From the NCBI GenBank assembly GCA_903821685.1, contig CAIJLW010000084.1, forward strand, positions 1-64,000: a stretch of DNA of 64,000 nucleotides. The letters are read 5' to 3'. The notes under the pieces are model-generated. The model was not told where the DNA came from and made no database searches. It was given only the letters and a program-made list of their open reading frames with translations. Of the stretch, positions 8,135 through 17,008 are shown piece after piece. This DNA is from an uncultured Sphingomonadales bacterium. GTDB lineage: Bacteria > Pseudomonadota > Alphaproteobacteria > Sphingomonadales > Sphingomonadaceae. Numbering within the stretch: position 1 is the stretch's first letter; the number at the start of each line of letters is the position of its first letter. Position numbers and translations under genes: made by a program.

Positions 8135-9289
8135 ATGTCACTCGATACCATTCCACGTACCGCTTATAATGAAGATCATGAGGCGTTCCGCCAGTCAGTG
8201 CGCCTGTTCCTGCAAAAGGAAGTCGCCCCCCACGCAAAGCAATGGCAGGAAGACGGTATTGTTCCCAAGTCCATCTGGCCCAAGGCTGGCGAAGTTGGCA
8301 TGCTGTGCCCCACTGCGCCCGTTGAATATGGCGGCCTTGGCCTCGACTTTGGCTACAACGCCATCGTTGACGAAGAATCGGCTTATTATGGCGGCGTAGC
8401 GACTGGTTTCTCGCTACAGTCCGATATCGTAGTAAATTACATCACCAGCTATGGCAGCGAAGAGCAGAAGAAACATTGGCTGCCCAAGATGATCTCAGGC
8501 GAGGTCATCACGGCCATCGCGATGACTGAGCCCGGCACTGGTAGCGATCTTCAAGCTATGAAGACCACTGCCAAGAAGGATGGCAACCATTACGTCATCA
8601 ACGGCAGCAAAACCTATATCACCAATGGCCAGAATGCGGACCTGATCCTGGTCTGCGTCAAAACCGACACCGAAATTCAGCCCGCCTATAAGGGCATGTC
8701 GATTGTCCTTGTCGAAGCCGAGCGTGAAGGTTTCAAACGCGGTCGCAACCTTGACAAAATCGGCATGGACGAAGCCGACACATCGGAATTGTTCTTCGAA
8801 GATGTCCGCGTCCCCATGACCAATTGCTTGGGCGAAGAGGGCAAGGGCTTCATCTATCTGATGAGCGAACTGCCGCAGGAACGCCTTTCCATCGCGGTTT
8901 CGTCGATGGCGAGCACACAAAAGGCATTTGACGAAACCGTTGCCTTTTGCCGCGACCGGATTGTCTTTGGCAAGCCGTTGCTCGACTTCCAAAACACCCG
9001 TTTCGTGCTGGCCGATATCAAGACGAAACTTCAGGTCGGCTGGGCGCATCTCGATTGGGCATTGAACCGCCATTACAAGAAAGAACTTACTGCCGAAGAA
9101 GGCGCGGCCGCAAAATTATGGCACACCGACCTGCAGTGGGAGGTCGTTGATGCCTGCCTGCAACTGCATGGCGGCGCCGGGTATATGAACGAATATCCCA
9201 TCGCCCGCATGTGGCGCGCTGCCCGCGTAACGCGGATCTTTGGTGGCACAAACGAGATTATGAAAGAACTGATCGGTCGGGGTCTTTAG
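8135..9289 (+). CDS. Acyl-CoA dehydrogenase
   Basis: A 384-residue FAD enzyme introducing the 2,3-double bond into acyl-CoA during beta-oxidation. Family signatures: AMTEPGTGSDLQAMKT in the middle domain, [13 protein letters not shown], and the C-terminal QLHGGAGYMNEYPIARMWRAAR. The usual Glu of the YEG motif near the C-terminus is Gly (FGGTNEI). The catalytic base is instead likely the Glu of LPQERL (about residue 250), the arrangement of isovaleryl- and long-chain-type enzymes. GGGG lies 10 bases upstream of the ATG, and a palindromic operator precedes it. Exact acyl chain preference unknown. Confidence 0.93.
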   Translation: MSLDTIPRTAYNEDHEAFRQSVRLFLQKEVAPHAKQWQEDGIVPKSIWPKAGEVGMLCPTAPVEYGGLGLDFGYNAIVDEESAYYGGVATGFSLQSDIVVNYITSYGSEEQKKHWLPKMISGEVITAIAMTEPGTGSDLQAMKTTAKKDGNHYVINGSKTYITNGQNADLILVCVKTDTEIQPAYKGMSIVLVEAEREGFKRGRNLDKIGMDEADTSELFFEDVRVPMTNCLGEEGKGFIYLMSELPQERLSIAVSSMASTQKAFDETVAFCRDRIVFGKPLLDFQNTRFVLADIKTKLQVGWAHLDWALNRHYKKELTAEEGAAAKLWHTDLQWEVVDACLQLHGGAGYMNEYPIARMWRAARVTRIFGGTNEIMKELIGRGL

Positions 9290-9314
9290 AACGATCTATA
9301 TCCCCGGACTACTC

Positions 9315-9406
9315 CGTCACCCTGAACTCGTTTCAGGGTCCATCGTGCCACACAACCGGCGGTTGAGGCTTATAAATTGACCATGAACCAAGTTCAGGGT
9401 AACGAC
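9315..9406. repeat. REP/BIME-like inverted pair between genes
   Basis: The left arm GTCACCCTGAACTCGTTTCAGGGT contains its own CCCTGAAC/TTTCAGGG dyad. The right arm ATGAACCAAGTTCAGGGTAAC is an imperfect inverted copy; a small CAACC-GGC-GGTTG palindrome sits between. This GTCACCCTGAAC...TTCAGGGT type is a common dispersed intergenic repeat in sphingomonads. Confidence 0.6.
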
Positions 9407-9424
9407 TGTTGATAAAGGTTCCAC

Positions 9425-9859
9425 ATGCCCAAACCACAAAGCTGGCAGCTTAACCCTGCAAGCTATCCCTTCAACCACCGCGCGGAAACACGCTTTGCGG
9501 ATCTGGATTTGTTGGGCCACATCAACAATGTCTCCATGGCCGGATTGTTCGAACATGGCCGCGGCATGTTCAACCACGCTATTGAGGTTGAACGTCGCGC
9601 GCCGGGTCAACGCTGGCTGATCGTCAGCGTTGCGCTAGAGTATATTGCCGAGGCACATTTCCCCGAACATGTCGAGATTGCCAGCGGCATATTGCGGATC
9701 GGCAACAGCAGTTGGGACATCGCGTCCGCCGCATTTCAAGGCGGGGAATGCAAGGCGACTTGCATCACCACCATCGTGCTAACCGACGCCAATGGCCCAA
9801 CTGCAATCCCACAGGATCTGCGCGGCGAATTTGAACGGTTGCACGTTAAGTCGGCTTAA
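9425..9859 (+). CDS. Hotdog-fold acyl-CoA thioesterase
   Basis: A 144-residue single hotdog domain of the 4-hydroxybenzoyl-CoA thioesterase/YbgC type. The key motif ADLDLLGHINN at about residues 24-34 carries the catalytic Asp (position of D in xDxxGHVNN) followed by GHINNVSMAGLFEHGRG. Such enzymes release free acids from acyl-CoA or aryl-CoA. It lies in a block of acyl-CoA genes but after a repeat element, and overlaps the convergent crotonase gene by four bases. Substrate unknown. Confidence 0.88.
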   Translation: MPKPQSWQLNPASYPFNHRAETRFADLDLLGHINNVSMAGLFEHGRGMFNHAIEVERRAPGQRWLIVSVALEYIAEAHFPEHVEIASGILRIGNSSWDIASAAFQGGECKATCITTIVLTDANGPTAIPQDLRGEFERLHVKSA

Positions 9860-10653
9860 TCAGCAAAAATCCCTGCCCGTTTCTGCATTCCAGCCATGAC
9901 CGCTTCAATTTGATTGGGCTTGCGAATTACGCGGGCTTGGCGGACGCTTTCGGCCATTAATATCGCGTCTTCGTCCATATCGGCATATTCATTGAACAAT
10001 GCCTTTGCCTCGCGCATCGCCTCTGGGTTGCGGTCAGCAATATCGCGGGCAATCGCCAAGGCACGGCTGTGGGGGTTTTCATCCACGAAGGTCGCAAAAC
10101 CCAAGCTGAACGCCTCGGCACCCGAAAATTCCCGATTGGTGTATGTCAGCTCGCGGAGCATATCTTCGCGTACCATCCCGCGCCACAAAGCATAGCCTCC
10201 CATATCGGGGATAAGGCCCCATTTCATTTCCATCACGGCCATCCGCGCATCTGGCGCGACCACGCGGATGTCGGCGCCACTGGCAATTTGTAATCCGCCA
10301 CCAAAACACACGCCATGGACAGCCGCGATAACTGGCATTGGAAGCTTGCGCCAAAGCATAGCGACTTGCTGGAATGTGTTGGCGTTGCCGTGCGTCCGGT
10401 CGGTCAGGCTGCCCATGCCGCTGTTCGCACTCGCCCCGCCACTTGCCATGCTCGCCATATCAAGCCCGGCACAGAAGCTGCGCCCCTCGCCCGATAGAAC
10501 TACCGCGCGTACGCCCTTCATGGCTGCCAGCTCTTCGCCGGCCGCAATGATCCCCTGAAACATAGCGGGATCAAGCGCGTTCATCTTGTCCGCGCGGGTA
10601 AGCCGGACGTCAGCGACGTGATTGTCGATAGCAATGGAAACGCGGTCGTTCAT
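9856..10653 (-). CDS. Enoyl-CoA hydratase/isomerase (crotonase) family protein
   Basis: A 265-residue crotonase-fold protein. The oxyanion-hole segments are RSFCAGLDMASMA and GVCFGGGLQIASGADIRV. A Glu is kept at the first catalytic position (MEMKWGLIPDMGG). It hydrates or isomerises unsaturated acyl-CoA, consistent with the neighbouring acyl-CoA dehydrogenase and thioesterase, but the exact reaction in this superfamily cannot be read from sequence. Its start overlaps the stop of the upstream isomerase gene by four bases, so the two minus-strand genes are translationally coupled. Confidence 0.92.
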   Translation of the reverse strand: MNDRVSIAIDNHVADVRLTRADKMNALDPAMFQGIIAAGEELAAMKGVRAVVLSGEGRSFCAGLDMASMASGGASANSGMGSLTDRTHGNANTFQQVAMLWRKLPMPVIAAVHGVCFGGGLQIASGADIRVVAPDARMAVMEMKWGLIPDMGGYALWRGMVREDMLRELTYTNREFSGAEAFSLGFATFVDENPHSRALAIARDIADRNPEAMREAKALFNEYADMDEDAILMAESVRQARVIRKPNQIEAVMAGMQKRAGIFAD

Positions 10654-11270
10654 GCAGGGCTCCTGTTCAGTGCAAATTCTACCAGTGGCAATTGGTCATT
10701 GCCAAAATACATTTTCGTGGTGTCGACAAATATCGTCGGCGATCCATAGCCGCCGCGCGCGATAACCTCATCGGTGTTGGCGCGCAGACGGGCCTTAACC
10801 GCGTCAGTCTGTGATTCAGCGCGCATCGCTTCGCCGTCGAGGCCGACGCTGTTCGCTACGGCAACCAGCACATCCGCGTCATCCAGATTTTCCTGCGCGC
10901 CAAAATAGCTTTCAAACGCGGCCCGCGTGAACATTGCTAGCGCTTGCTGATCACCCTGCAACGTGCACGCCATCCGCATGGCATTGATGCTTTTCGCCGG
11001 ATGAAACGCACTTGGGAAGTTGATTTCGATGCCTGCCAGCGCCGCCCAATCCTTCATTACGCGCCAACTATGTTTGAATTTGGGGTTATCCGCCGCTTCT
11101 CGCGCAGCATATACCGACGGATTGACCGCATTAAACACACCGCCAACCAATATCGGCCGCAAACGCACTGACGCGTCAGTGCGTTCCATTACGCCTGCAA
11201 GATTATGGAAAGCGATATAGGTCCACGGGCTTGAAAGATCATAGAAAAACTCGATGCGGTTGCCGCCCAT
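10650..11270 (-). CDS. 2-hydroxychromene-2-carboxylate isomerase / DsbA-like GST-kappa family
   Basis: A 206-residue thioredoxin-fold protein of the HCCA-isomerase/GST-kappa group: FFYDLSSPWTYIA at the N-terminus supplies the glutathione-activating Ser in place of a CxxC pair, and GGYGSPTIFVD is the cis-Pro loop. Members isomerise 2-hydroxychromene-2-carboxylate in naphthalene breakdown, but many homologues sit in other catabolic settings. Here it is first of a two-gene operon with a crotonase; no aromatic dioxygenase is nearby, so a role in naphthalene catabolism is not supported. Confidence 0.85.
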   Translation of the reverse strand: MGGNRIEFFYDLSSPWTYIAFHNLAGVMERTDASVRLRPILVGGVFNAVNPSVYAAREAADNPKFKHSWRVMKDWAALAGIEINFPSAFHPAKSINAMRMACTLQGDQQALAMFTRAAFESYFGAQENLDDADVLVAVANSVGLDGEAMRAESQTDAVKARLRANTDEVIARGGYGSPTIFVDTTKMYFGNDQLPLVEFALNRSPA

Positions 11271-11506
11271 ATCACTCTCCGTTCACGTGATGTGCAATAG
11301 CATTGCCGTTCATTAATTGAAGCCGAATATTTCAGTCTGCGGCGCTTGGCCATAGGTTCCCGCGCTTGTCCCTGAATTTACACCATTTGCCTTACTTATG
11401 CTTGACCATAGCCTGTCTTAATTTGACTTTAACCATAAGGCGTCACAGGAGTAATGGCGTTAAGACGCCCGGGTGGATGGGGACAGGGTCGTGGATTATA
11501 CTCCTT

Positions 11507-13096
11507 ATGTTTGAAGGCAGAGAAACACGGCTATCTACGTCCGTTTGGGATGCCGCTTTGCCGCTGCCCGACGCAATCATCACATCCATGCGGCATAGCC
11601 CCGAAACCCGCGCCTCGGGACCAAGCTGGCGAGAGCGTCTGGCCAATCTCGATCTTGTGCCGGACCTTGGCGTAGATATCGGCTCAGTCCGGTGGTTCCG
11701 CGGTCTGGCTACCGTGACTTTGTTAAGCGTTGCCGCGCTTGCACTGGCTCCCGATTATGGTCCAATCTATGGCGTACAACCATCAATGCCGACAGACGCC
11801 GAGTTTGAAGAAGCCCGCGCGCAGATGATCATGCCCATCGCGTATGGCAGCGACAGCGGCAAACGTATGGCCCCTACTGACGCTGTCATCGCGCTGGCTG
11901 GAAGCCCGGAGCGCCCGCGCATTGAACTCACGGCATCATTAGGCCGCGGTGACAGCTTCGCCCGCATGCTGCAACGATCTGGCGTTGGCGGCGACGAAGC
12001 GGCGAGCATCGTCAATATGGTGTCAGCGGTTACCACTTTATCCGACATTGAACCTGGCACGCCCATTGATATCGTTCTCGGCCAGCGGCAGTCCAAAGAC
12101 CAGGCACGACCGCTTGAATCGGTTGCGTTTCGCGCACGCTTTGACCTCAATCTTGAAATAAACCGTGAAGGCGGCAGCTTAAGACTGAACAGGAAGCCAA
12201 TTAACGTCGACAACACACCGTTGCGTATTCGTGGAACGGTAGGCAGTCAGGGCATTTACCGTTCGGCACGAGCGGCGGGTGCACCAACCGCGGCTATTCA
12301 GGATTATCTGAAGGTTATTGCCGCGCGGGCACCATTAACATCTATTCGCCCCACCGATGAATTCGACATCATATTGGACTACAAACGCGCCGAAACCGGC
12401 GAGGTCAAAGTTGGCAATCTGGTGTATGCCGGCGTTGACCGTAATGGGAAACCTGCGATCCAGATGTTGAAATGGGCAGTAGGCGACAGCAGCCAGTGGT
12501 TTGAGGCATCTGGTGTTGGCGAATCCAAAGGCGCGTTCAGTAGCCCCGTTAACGGCGGAGTAACATCAGGATTTGGTAGCAGGCGGCACCCGATCTTGGG
12601 TTATATGCGCATGCACAGTGGTCTTGATTTCAAGGCTAGCTATGGCCAACCAATCTTTGCCGTAACCGACGGCGTTGTTGCTTATGCAGGTCGAAAAGGG
12701 GGATATGGCAATTTTGTCCAGCTCAATCATGCCGGCGGCCTTGCCAGCGGCTATGGCCATATGAGCCGGATTGCCGCGCGTCCTGGCAGCAGAGTCCGTC
12801 GCGGGCAAATCATTGGCTATGTGGGATCAACTGGCCTGTCGACTGGTCCGCATTTGCATTATGAACTGTATCGCAACGGGCGGGCTATAAACCCGATGTC
12901 AGTCAAATTCACACAACGCGCGCAGCTTTCGGGCAGCGACCTCGCGCGGTTTAAGGGCAGCCTCCAGCGCCTGAAGTCGGTGAAGGCAGGCGCAGCGCTA
13001 ACACCATTGCGAACTACACCCAAGAATGAGGACGCGCCCAAGCGGGAAATCGATCGGCTAACGCTTCGGGATGGCCACTTACCGACCAGCGGATAA
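11507..13096 (+). CDS. M23-family metallopeptidase (LytM domain), membrane-anchored
   Basis: A ~529-residue envelope protein: N-terminal cytoplasmic segment, one membrane helix at about residues 65-80 (WFRGLATVTLLSVAALALA), a long periplasmic region and a C-terminal LytM domain. Zinc-site motifs are MHSGLDFKA and HLHYELYRNG. Such proteins are peptidoglycan DD-endopeptidases or activators of amidases in cell division. The ATG at 11507 is preferred because its distance to the membrane helix suits the family; in-frame upstream starts exist. The ATG at 11454 has an excellent AGGAG but is in a different frame, so the true start or a frame problem near 11450-11510 deserves checking. Confidence 0.85.
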   Translation: MFEGRETRLSTSVWDAALPLPDAIITSMRHSPETRASGPSWRERLANLDLVPDLGVDIGSVRWFRGLATVTLLSVAALALAPDYGPIYGVQPSMPTDAEFEEARAQMIMPIAYGSDSGKRMAPTDAVIALAGSPERPRIELTASLGRGDSFARMLQRSGVGGDEAASIVNMVSAVTTLSDIEPGTPIDIVLGQRQSKDQARPLESVAFRARFDLNLEINREGGSLRLNRKPINVDNTPLRIRGTVGSQGIYRSARAAGAPTAAIQDYLKVIAARAPLTSIRPTDEFDIILDYKRAETGEVKVGNLVYAGVDRNGKPAIQMLKWAVGDSSQWFEASGVGESKGAFSSPVNGGVTSGFGSRRHPILGYMRMHSGLDFKASYGQPIFAVTDGVVAYAGRKGGYGNFVQLNHAGGLASGYGHMSRIAARPGSRVRRGQIIGYVGSTGLSTGPHLHYELYRNGRAINPMSVKFTQRAQLSGSDLARFKGSLQRLKSVKAGAALTPLRTTPKNEDAPKREIDRLTLRDGHLPTSG

Positions 13097-13135
13097 GGCG
13101 TTGAGGATATGGGCCATCGACGCTAAGTGGAGTGG

Positions 13136-14137
13136 ATGAGCAATATATCTTCTTTTCCAAATAGCCGTCTGCGCCGCACCCGTAAAACTGGCTGGAGCCG
13201 AGCGATGGTCCGCGAGACCATGCTTTCTCCTGCCGATCTCATCTGGCCATTATTTGTGACCGAAGGGCAATCCGTTGAAGATCCGATTGCGACGCTTCCG
13301 GGCGTTTCGCGCTGGTCAGTCGACCAGATTGTCATGCGCGCTGCCGAAGCTATTGAATTGAGCATACCCTGCATCGCATTGTTCCCAAATACGCAGGCCG
13401 ACCGGCGCAGCGAGGATGGTGCCGAGGCGTCTAATCCCGATAACCTCATGTGCCGCGCCATTCGTGCGATCAAGGAAGCGCATGGCGACCAGATTGGCGT
13501 CCTCACCGATGTCGCGCTTGACCCGTATACCACCCATGGACAAGACGGTTTGATCGATGATGACGGCTATGTCGTGAACGACGAAACCGTCGCGGCACTC
13601 GTGGACCAAGCGATCAATCAGGCCAATGCAGGCGCTGATATCATCGCGCCAAGCGATATGATGGATGGCCGTGTGGGCGCCATTCGCAAGGCGCTTGAAA
13701 TGAACGGGCACCATAATGTCCAGATCATGTCCTACGCCGCCAAATATGCCAGCGCCTTTTACGGCCCGTTCCGCGATGCCGTGGGATCACGCGGCCTGCT
13801 AAAGGGTAACAAGAAATGTTACCAAATGGATCCGGCAAACACCGATGAAGCCATGCGTGAAGTGGCAATGGACATTGCCGAAGGCGCAGACAGTGTCATG
13901 GTAAAGCCGGGTCTACCCTATCTCGATATCGTTCGCCGCGTGCGTGAACGCTTTGATGTGCCTGTGTTCGCATATCAAGTGTCCGGCGAATATGCGATGA
14001 TTGAGGCCGCCGCCGCAGTGGGTGCTGGCGACCGCGATGCACTTGTGCTCGAAACGCTTATGGCGTTCAAGCGCGCTGGATGTTCAGGGATACTAACCTA
14101 TCACGCGGCATTGGCGGCGCGTTTGCTTAAAGGGTAA
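13136..14137 (+). CDS. hemB: Delta-aminolevulinic acid dehydratase (porphobilinogen synthase)
   Basis: Condenses two 5-aminolevulinate molecules to porphobilinogen in haem synthesis. The 333-residue protein has the two Schiff-base lysine regions, MSYAAKYASAFYGPFR and SVMVKPGLPYLD. The metal loop reads DVALDPYTTHGQDG, lacking the three zinc cysteines, so this is the magnesium-responsive type usual in many alphaproteobacteria. Start: ATG 13136 with GGAG just upstream; an in-frame GTG at 13127 is an alternative. Followed closely by the gamma-carbonic-anhydrase gene on the same strand. Confidence 0.96.
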   Translation: MSNISSFPNSRLRRTRKTGWSRAMVRETMLSPADLIWPLFVTEGQSVEDPIATLPGVSRWSVDQIVMRAAEAIELSIPCIALFPNTQADRRSEDGAEASNPDNLMCRAIRAIKEAHGDQIGVLTDVALDPYTTHGQDGLIDDDGYVVNDETVAALVDQAINQANAGADIIAPSDMMDGRVGAIRKALEMNGHHNVQIMSYAAKYASAFYGPFRDAVGSRGLLKGNKKCYQMDPANTDEAMREVAMDIAEGADSVMVKPGLPYLDIVRRVRERFDVPVFAYQVSGEYAMIEAAAAVGAGDRDALVLETLMAFKRAGCSGILTYHAALAARLLKG

Positions 14138-14183
14138 CGCCTAAACGCAACCGCCCTTCGCACTTTAAGTTATGGAAAAACAA

Positions 14184-14747
14184 ATGACCAATCCCCGCGC
14201 AGATGTCAGCGTCATCACGTTGAATGGCAAAAGTCCGCAAATTCACGATAGTGCCTTCATCGCACCGGGTTGCCGAATTATCGGTGATGTTACCATCGGC
14301 GCAGAGGCCAGCATTTGGTACAATTGCGTCATCCGTGCAGAGGTAAACCGTGTAGTTATTGGCGCGCGGACAAATATTCAGGACGGCAGTATCATCCACT
14401 GCGACGGCCCCATGCCGGGGGTGGAGGACGGCTTTCCAACCATCATCGGTGATGATGTGCTCGTTGGGCATAATGTTATGCTGCATGGTTGTATTTTGCA
14501 TGACCGTGCCTTTGTCGGCTTATCTGCGACCGTGATGAACGGCGCAGTCATTGAAGGCGATGCGATGCTGGCCGCTGGTGCAATGCTAACACAAGGCAAG
14601 AGGATCGAGGCGCGCCAATTATGGGCGGGGTCGCCTGCACGCTTTGTCCGCGAACTCGACGACGCGGCCATCATGGGGATGCGGGTTGGCGTTGCGCATT
14701 ATGTGCTCAACGCCAAGGCCCACGGCGCGGCCATCTCCGAAGCTTAA
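14184..14747 (+). CDS. Gamma-carbonic-anhydrase-like hexapeptide-repeat protein
   Basis: A ~187-residue left-handed beta-helix protein with hexapeptide repeats from about residues 12 to 140 (IIGDVTIGAEASIW, IHCDGP, VLVGHNVMLHGCILHDRAFVGL). The histidines in NIQDGSIIHCDG and VGHNVMLHGC correspond to the zinc ligands of the gamma-class carbonic anhydrase/YrdA family. Activity of stand-alone members is often weak or absent. ATG 14172 is an alternative start; 14184 has GGAAA upstream. Downstream of hemB on the same strand, convergent and overlapping the TonB receptor gene by four bases. Confidence 0.88.
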   Translation: MTNPRADVSVITLNGKSPQIHDSAFIAPGCRIIGDVTIGAEASIWYNCVIRAEVNRVVIGARTNIQDGSIIHCDGPMPGVEDGFPTIIGDDVLVGHNVMLHGCILHDRAFVGLSATVMNGAVIEGDAMLAAGAMLTQGKRIEARQLWAGSPARFVRELDDAAIMGMRVGVAHYVLNAKAHGAAISEA

Positions 14748-16849
14748 AACTGCGCGCGAATTGTGAAGCGGCCATTGATCGGCGCGCCCGTTGAGATATT
14801 GTTATTGTTGTGCGCGTCCGAATAATAATTGGTGTCAAACAGGTTTTCGATGTTCATCTGTAACTTCACCGTGTCGCTTACGTCATAGTAAAATGCGGCA
14901 TCAATCCGCGTGAATGCAGGTAGCTTAGTCGTGTTCGCGGTCGTCCTTATGGCGGCAAACTGGCTCGATTGATGGATGATTCCAAGACCGACCGCAAAGT
15001 TGGAATGGAGGTCATAGCGGTTCCATAGGCTCGCCTGATGTTTGGGCACCTGCCCCAACCGCACGCTGTCATTGCCCACCAATTTGGCGTCTTGATAGCT
15101 GTAGCCGCCATGTACTTGCCAATGGGACGTAATCTTACCCGTCGCTGCCAGTTCAACGCCTTGCGTCCGGGTTTTGCCGATATTGATGCTCGCCAACGGA
15201 TTGAGTGGGTCAGGCGTAGTGGCGTTGCTGCGTTCCAGCTGAAAGACCGCAAGCGTAAGGTTCAAATTGGGCTGCACATCCCATTTTGCGCCCACTTCAT
15301 AGTTAGTGAATTTCTCCGGCGCGAGGTTTTCCTGCGAAACCGTGAGCGCCAAAAACTGGTCGCCTGAACGTGGCAGGAAAGACTGGCTATAGCTGCTGTA
15401 AAGCGAGATATTTTCCTGCGGCTTAAAGATGACACCAAGCCGTGGGCTTATCTTTTCATCCTTACGCGCAAAGGGCCGGTCGATTGCGGGAAGCAAATCC
15501 GTACCGCTGATGTCGAAACTATCATAGCGAAGGCCAGCAACAACATCGATATGGTCGCCAAGGCTCATCTGGTCCTGAACATAGACTGAGGAGAAGGTGA
15601 CATCTGACACAGTGTCACGTGTCAGCATGTTGAAAGCTACGGTCGGGAATACCGGATTGGCAAGGTTCAGCGTGCTGCTGGAAAGCGCCCCGTTGAAACG
15701 GCGGTTTGCAGATTGCTGGTCGCCATATTCGGCGCCGATGAGGATTTTATGTGCCAATGGACCGGTTTCGACGTCCCAGATCAGATTGGCCTGCGCGATG
15801 AAATTTTCCCGTTGTGTCGGATCGCTGTACGCGGCCAAGGCGACGGTACCGTTCTGGGCACTGGCGGCGCCATTTGCATAGACGTTGACATAAGTCTTGT
15901 CATAATCGCCATACAACATCGTCCCGCTAAAGCTGAGGTTGGTTGCCAATTGGCCATCAAGCCGAAGCTTCGCAATCTGCGCCTCAAATCGGGTGCGGTT
16001 AACGCCGGGCGTGCCAAAAAACTGGTCACGATAGCCAGAAATGGGGCGGTTTGGTTGGCCTGCTCCGGTTGCGATGGACGGGATGCCTCGGTCTGTTGTG
16101 CGGTCGTCATTCACATATTCATACGAGAACCCAAGCTTCCAAGCATCGTTGAGGTTAAAAGCGATATAGGGATTCCATGCATAGCGTTCTCCGCCAACAT
16201 AATCGCGGTGGCTGTCGAGATTTTCGTAGACCGCATTGACCCGCACTGCTGCGGCCCCACTTAACGGCGTGTTCAAATCTACCGACGCATCATATGCCCC
16301 AAAGCTGTTGATGCTGGCTGGCCCGGCATAAATGAAATCATCAATCACCGGAGATTTCTGAACACGATTGATGATACCGCCGCCACCGCCGCGACCAAAG
16401 ATCAACGCATAGGGCCCTTTGAGTATCTCGACGCGCTCAATATTATATAGGCCGCGATAATATTGCACATCGTCACGTACGCCATCCAGGAAGAAATCTG
16501 CGGTGGTGTTTTGACCACGCAAGGTGATCTGGTCGCGATTGCCCTCACCCTGCCCCACAGTAGTGCCCGGTATGTAGCGCAATATGTCGGCCAAAGAATG
16601 GTGCGCCTGATCATCCAATTGTTCACGCGTGACAACATTGATTGTCTGGGGAATGTCGATCAGCGGCGTATCAGTTTTCGTTGCCGTGACCGAGTTTGAT
16701 GCAAGATAGCCATCGCCCATGCCGGTAACGATGATTGTTCGACTATCATCGCTTGCATCGGCATCATAAGCAGCTTCTTCGGCAAAGACTGGTTGCGCGC
16801 ATAAGGATGCTGACAACACAGCGATAAGCGACGAAGACAGCCGGAACAT
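14744..16849 (-). CDS. TonB-dependent siderophore receptor (Fiu/FhuA-type)
   Basis: A ~701-residue outer-membrane receptor. A signal peptide ending near PVFAEE is followed by a plug domain (about 60-175: IDIPQTINVVTREQLDDQ, ITLRGQNTTADFFLDGVRDD, VEILKGPYALIFGRGGGGGIINRV) and a 22-strand barrel ending in the aromatic residue of RFTIRAQF. The plug wording places it with ferric catecholate/hydroxamate receptors. The ATG at 16849 begins a proper signal peptide with AAAGG upstream. The promoter carries a Fur-like box, implying induction by iron starvation. Substrate is not determinable. Confidence 0.93.
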   Translation of the reverse strand: MFRLSSSLIAVLSASLCAQPVFAEEAAYDADASDDSRTIIVTGMGDGYLASNSVTATKTDTPLIDIPQTINVVTREQLDDQAHHSLADILRYIPGTTVGQGEGNRDQITLRGQNTTADFFLDGVRDDVQYYRGLYNIERVEILKGPYALIFGRGGGGGIINRVQKSPVIDDFIYAGPASINSFGAYDASVDLNTPLSGAAAVRVNAVYENLDSHRDYVGGERYAWNPYIAFNLNDAWKLGFSYEYVNDDRTTDRGIPSIATGAGQPNRPISGYRDQFFGTPGVNRTRFEAQIAKLRLDGQLATNLSFSGTMLYGDYDKTYVNVYANGAASAQNGTVALAAYSDPTQRENFIAQANLIWDVETGPLAHKILIGAEYGDQQSANRRFNGALSSSTLNLANPVFPTVAFNMLTRDTVSDVTFSSVYVQDQMSLGDHIDVVAGLRYDSFDISGTDLLPAIDRPFARKDEKISPRLGVIFKPQENISLYSSYSQSFLPRSGDQFLALTVSQENLAPEKFTNYEVGAKWDVQPNLNLTLAVFQLERSNATTPDPLNPLASINIGKTRTQGVELAATGKITSHWQVHGGYSYQDAKLVGNDSVRLGQVPKHQASLWNRYDLHSNFAVGLGIIHQSSQFAAIRTTANTTKLPAFTRIDAAFYYDVSDTVKLQMNIENLFDTNYYSDAHNNNNISTGAPINGRFTIRAQF

Positions 16850-16896
16850 AAAAAACCTTTTATTGAGAATAGTTCGCAAAATCGATTTCCGGCACC

Positions 16897-16915
16897 TATT
16901 GAGAATCGTTATTAT
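16897..16915 (-). promoter_or_regulatory. Fur-like iron box
   Basis: On the minus strand the sequence ATAATAACGATTCTCAATA resembles the Fur consensus. The half ATTCTCAATA recurs 36 bases nearer the gene (16861-16870). It lies about 50 bases upstream of the siderophore receptor start, within the region shared with the divergent ArsC-like gene. Confidence 0.6.
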
Positions 16916-17008
16916 GTGCAACTAAAAATTTGCGAATTTTGGTTTGTTTTTGGTACAGGGACTCTTAGATGCAGAACCGATTGTGCCCTCTCAGGAAGAA
17001 CTCGAAAA

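Noticed and set aside
9856-11270. A naphthalene-degradation cluster suggested by the HCCA-isomerase homologue
   Set aside because: No ring dioxygenase or other aromatic pathway genes are adjacent.
11454-11675. 73-codon frame with a strong AGGAG site
   Set aside because: Product is Arg/Pro/Cys-rich and overlaps the peptidase coding sequence; kept only as a warning about the peptidase start.
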